From: Vulgatibacter incomptus_A
Lineage (GTDB): Bacteria; Myxococcota; Myxococcia; Myxococcales; Vulgatibacteraceae
NCBI GenBank assembly: GCA_040391605.1
Contig: JBEBXK010000037.1
Span: forward strand, 1 to 35,660
Reading direction: 5' to 3'
DNA length: 35,660 nt
Shown: in pieces, positions 33,708 to 35,660 of the stretch
Layout of the letters: each line of letters begins with the position of its first letter
Numbering within the stretch: position 1 is the stretch's first letter
Notes under the pieces: model-generated
The model's input: the letters and a program-made list of their open reading frames with translations, nothing else
Database searches by the model: none
What the model was told of the DNA's origin: nothing
Position numbers and translations under genes: made by a program

Positions 33708-33717
33708 CTCACGTGAG
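33708..33717. promoter_or_regulatory. Perfect palindrome CTCACGTGAG at the recombinase-unit start
   Basis: A 10-bp perfect palindrome that includes the GAGG ribosome-binding site of the 91-residue gene, six bases from its ATG. A regulator bound here, or pairing in the mRNA, would silence the integrase unit. It could also be chance. Confidence 0.3.
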
Positions 33718-33879
33718 AGCGCCGTGTCGTAGGGGACAGGCAGCGGCCCCCTTGCCGGCCCATAAGGAGGGCCCTCGCTGCCACCGAGAGCCTGGTTCCA
33801 TCCGTGGGCTGGGGGTAGGACTGGGGACCGCTGACCTAGAGCTTTCCGGGCAACGAAGAGTGGCGCGCTGCGGAGTGGC

Positions 33880-34347
33880 TCAGGGGTGCTGCTCGAGGAC
33901 CCTCAGGATCTCCCTGCGCTGCCGTAGTTCCTCGTCCCTCGCGATTGAACGAAGCCACTCGTAGGTCCGAACGAAGGTGCTGGCGGACGGCAAGCAATCT
34001 TCGGAGCCATGTTGAAACTCCATGACAAAACCGAACATCTTGTTGGGACGGTCCTGGAATTCGAAGGTGACGGCCGGCCGTAGCTCCGTTCGATGGACCC
34101 TCAGGCCGTCGAATTCGACGCCGTGGCAGAAGAGGTAGGCGGCGAGCCAGAGGGAGGTCGTCTCGAACACCTCAACTCGGTCATTGAGACGACCACTATC
34201 CTTGTTCGATCCACCCATGGTTTGGTCCTCGGTGGAGCCTGTGGTCACGAGATCGTGTTGCGGCGCGTGCGAGCCAGACATGGCGGCGCGGCAAGAAGGG
34301 TGGGCCGGGTCGCGGGCCAGTGGGGGAGGGGTGGGTGGAGTAGGCAT
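33880..34347 (-). CDS. Hypothetical protein, possibly DUF5659-like
   Basis: A protein of 155 residues if started at ATG 34347 (AGGAG five bases upstream) or 112 residues from ATG 34218 (GAGGA eight bases upstream); both sites are good, and the first 43 residues are Pro/Ser-rich and less convincing. The core VFETTSLWLAAYLFCHGVEF...VTFEFQDRPNKMFGFVMEF...FVRTYEWLRSIAR looks like the small DUF5659-type domain of mobile elements (a strand-helix-strand unit with an F.F.D pattern), but that match is tentative. Function unknown. It is followed after 177 bp by the 91-residue gene on the same strand. Confidence 0.6.
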   Translation of the reverse strand: MPTPPTPPPLARDPAHPSCRAAMSGSHAPQHDLVTTGSTEDQTMGGSNKDSGRLNDRVEVFETTSLWLAAYLFCHGVEFDGLRVHRTELRPAVTFEFQDRPNKMFGFVMEFQHGSEDCLPSASTFVRTYEWLRSIARDEELRQRREILRVLEQHP

Positions 34348-34996
34348 CAGGGCTCCTAGGTCTTCGGCGGCTCTATGCCGCGGCCTCCTCTAGTGACGGA
34401 CGTTCTCAATCGATGACTGAACTTCTCCATCTACTTCGATGGGACTTGGCTCCTCTTGAAGGAACGATGCCTTGGTACCTGGGAGAGCGGCGCTGTCAGG
34501 GCGGCGTACGCTTTCCAGGGTCGAATCACGGCTCTCCCCACGGTTCACCCCTCCGTCCGTTCGAACCTTTCCGCCTATGCGCTGGGCCAGCGAGGGCTGC
34601 CTCTCCTCTTGCGTTCCGGAGTACGGACAATCTCTGAGTCCTCCGAGGACTCGGTCCGATGCCGGAGCGAAGCTCCGCCATCGGCGCGCTCGCGTAGCGA
34701 GCGCGGGTTGACTGGTCGTCGCGAGAGAAGGGTGCGAACTCATCAGCACCTATTTCCCTAGCGAAGGCTTTAGTTCTATCGGCTCACTTCTACGGGTTAC
34801 TTCTCCAAAATTGGAAAGGTCGTTCCTGGTGGTGCTTCGGCCTGGTTCCTACGGGCTCCGGGGAAGCGATCGCCTACCTGGGGCCGGTATCCACCGCAGT
34901 TCTCCGTCAGTAGTCAGCGGTTTCCTCGGTCGGTCACTAGAGCTTCCCGCACGGCACGTGCATGGGTGCCCCGTCGGGCGCTCGAAAGGAAGCCAA
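34348..34996. other. Gene-poor, palindrome-rich gap in the element
   Basis: No convincing gene in 649 bp. A frame at 34390-34749 on the minus strand (119 codons, GTG or ATG start) is open, but it passes through three strong hairpins and resembles no family, so I do not call it. Hairpins: GAGTCCTC-C-GAGGACTC (34636-34652); a stem with 13-nt arms and one mismatch around GAA (34656-34684); and CGCGCTCGC-GTA-GCGAGCGCG (34685-34705). The part from about 34740 to 34830 is AT-richer, with TCCAA-AA-TTGGA. The region may hold a promoter for the gene at 34997, or an origin-like site. Confidence 0.5.
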
Positions 34997-35660
34997 GTGG
35001 CCAAGAAAAAGTACAGGTTGCCGGTCTGTGATTGGATGCGAACGTGCTTTGGGCAGGACAACGAGGAGGCCCGCGCAGGGTGCCCATGCCCTCCGTCCTG
35101 CAAGGCGATTTGCCGCTCGACCACGTTCACGCCGGAGCTGTCCCCACGGGTCGTCAGCAAGTGGAGGGGTAAGCGTCCCTACACGAACATCCTCAACGCG
35201 ATCGCTCGCGATTGGGGTTGTAAGGTGCCCGATCCGGTCAAGCTCACCTACATCTTCCTGGTCACCTGGACGCGCGCCGACACGCGGTGGGTCTTCCGGG
35301 CTTGGGATGACCTTGCCCGCAATCGGGGTATCACCAAGCGTCAGTTCGAGAAGCACTGCACGCGGCTGGAAGACCTGGGAATGATCAAGAAGGTCCCGCA
35401 CAGGGAAATCGCTTCCACTTTCCGCTCGCCCAACCAGACGATCCTTCTGCTGGACCTCCCCAGCTGGTTTCCGGACTGGGAGGCCATGAAGAGGGAGGGG
35501 GAGCCGGAGGATTTCGAGGAGGCGGACACCGAGTGGACAGTCGATACCGCGGACACGCTTGAAGTTGGTCCGGATCTCGACGAGGTCGGGGACCGCGAGG
35601 ATCACGGGGACGAAGGGGACGAAGGGGACGAAGGGGACGAAGGGGACGAAGGGGACGAAG
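34997..35660 (+). CDS. Cys-rich, winged-helix-like protein with acidic repeat tail (3' end outside window)
   Basis: An open frame from GTG 34997 (AAAGGA, six bases upstream) to the window edge, 221 codons. Six cysteines lie near the N-terminus (11, 17, 29, 31, 35, 39, with CPCPPSC), a likely metal site. Residues about 82-135 resemble a winged helix: LTYIFLVTW, then WDDLARNRGITKRQFEKHC and LEDLGMIKKV. A Trp-rich piece (LPSWFPDWEAM) and a strongly acidic tail follow, ending in (Gly-Asp-Glu)n. I do not recognise a family. A replication initiator or DNA-binding regulator of the element is a reasonable guess. The full length cannot be known. Confidence 0.72.
   Translation, partial: MAKKKYRLPVCDWMRTCFGQDNEEARAGCPCPPSCKAICRSTTFTPELSPRVVSKWRGKRPYTNILNAIARDWGCKVPDPVKLTYIFLVTWTRADTRWVFRAWDDLARNRGITKRQFEKHCTRLEDLGMIKKVPHREIASTFRSPNQTILLLDLPSWFPDWEAMKREGEPEDFEEADTEWTVDTADTLEVGPDLDEVGDREDHGDEGDEGDEGDEGDEGDE
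35606..35660 (+). repeat. 9-bp tandem repeat encoding (GDE)n
   Basis: Six perfect copies of GGGGACGAA run to the window end in the reading frame Gly-Asp-Glu. The array is cut off, so copy number is unknown; perfect identity suggests recent expansion and possible length variation. Confidence 0.9.

Larger units (their letters stand above)
31849..35660. mobile_element. Integrated element at tRNA-Asn (right end beyond window)
   Basis: The block to the right of the tRNA differs from the preceding chromosome: a large serine recombinase abutting the tRNA, small unknown genes, poorly packed DNA with palindromes and an AT-richer stretch around 34740-34830, and a novel Cys-rich protein. The left junction is expected within or just after the tRNA 3' end. 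No second tRNA fragment (attR) is visible before 35660, so the element continues outside. Cargo and type (phage-like, integrative plasmid or island) cannot be decided here. Confidence 0.75.

Noticed and set aside
34390..34749. 119-codon minus-strand frame in the element
   Set aside because: It passes through three hairpins, resembles no family and has only a weak start site.

Overview
The window is a GC-rich, gene-dense bacterial chromosome segment. It has frequent GTG and TTG starts, an aa3-type oxidase operon with a subunit IV, and a long one-way shikimate cluster. I read it as a Myxococcota/deltaproteobacterial-type chromosome. That is an inference from composition and gene content, not a proven placement.

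Layout. Bases 1-1012 hold the end of a cytochrome c oxidase operon (subunits III and IV), closed by a hairpin terminator and converging on a sensor histidine kinase. Bases 2748-4911 are repeat-rich. A 142-bp element with 18-bp terminal inverted repeats abuts the end of prfC (release factor 3). Inverted copies of a repeat family flank prfC. A cluster of hairpins and a very long G tract lie upstream of it. Bases 4956-12295 are housekeeping and hypothetical genes: DUF2795 protein, Nfu Fe-S carrier, cyclophilin lipoprotein, hot-dog thioesterase, flippase-like membrane protein, DUF423 protein, a glycine/RG-rich helical-repeat protein and a ketopantoate-reductase-like enzyme. From 12495 to 27353 nearly everything reads on the minus strand: gluQ, enoyl-CoA hydratase, glycerate 2-kinase, fmt, aroA, aroE, a fused aroC-aroK, two 32-codon mini-ORFs, aroB, aroQ, TerC, rsmB, rpe, a lone receiver protein and a TIM-barrel protein.

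The shikimate cluster encodes every step from DAHP to chorismate (AroB, AroQ, AroE, AroK, AroA, AroC). Only DAHP synthase is absent from the window. Its genes are stitched together by 4-nt start/stop overlaps. The two mini-ORFs between aroC-aroK and aroB look like a tandem duplication and each carries its own Shine-Dalgarno sequence.

Bases 27354-28084 contain no gene but hold an array of about five 94-95 bp units. Each unit has a conserved GATCGCCC/GGGCGATC hairpin. The array lies between divergent gluQ and a metallophosphoesterase gene. Then come queF, a DUF2058 protein with a 17-residue-repeat tail, and a DsbA/FrnE-like thiol oxidoreductase.

From 31849 to the end there is an integrated mobile element at a tRNA-Asn(GTT) gene. 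A large serine recombinase lies antisense to the tRNA, and its C-terminal residues are the antisense translation of the tRNA. The recombinase has an in-frame amber codon between its catalytic serine and the rest of the protein. Upstream are a coupled 91-residue protein, a small hypothetical protein, a palindrome-rich gap, and an incomplete Cys-rich winged-helix-like protein that ends in (Gly-Asp-Glu)n and runs off the window.
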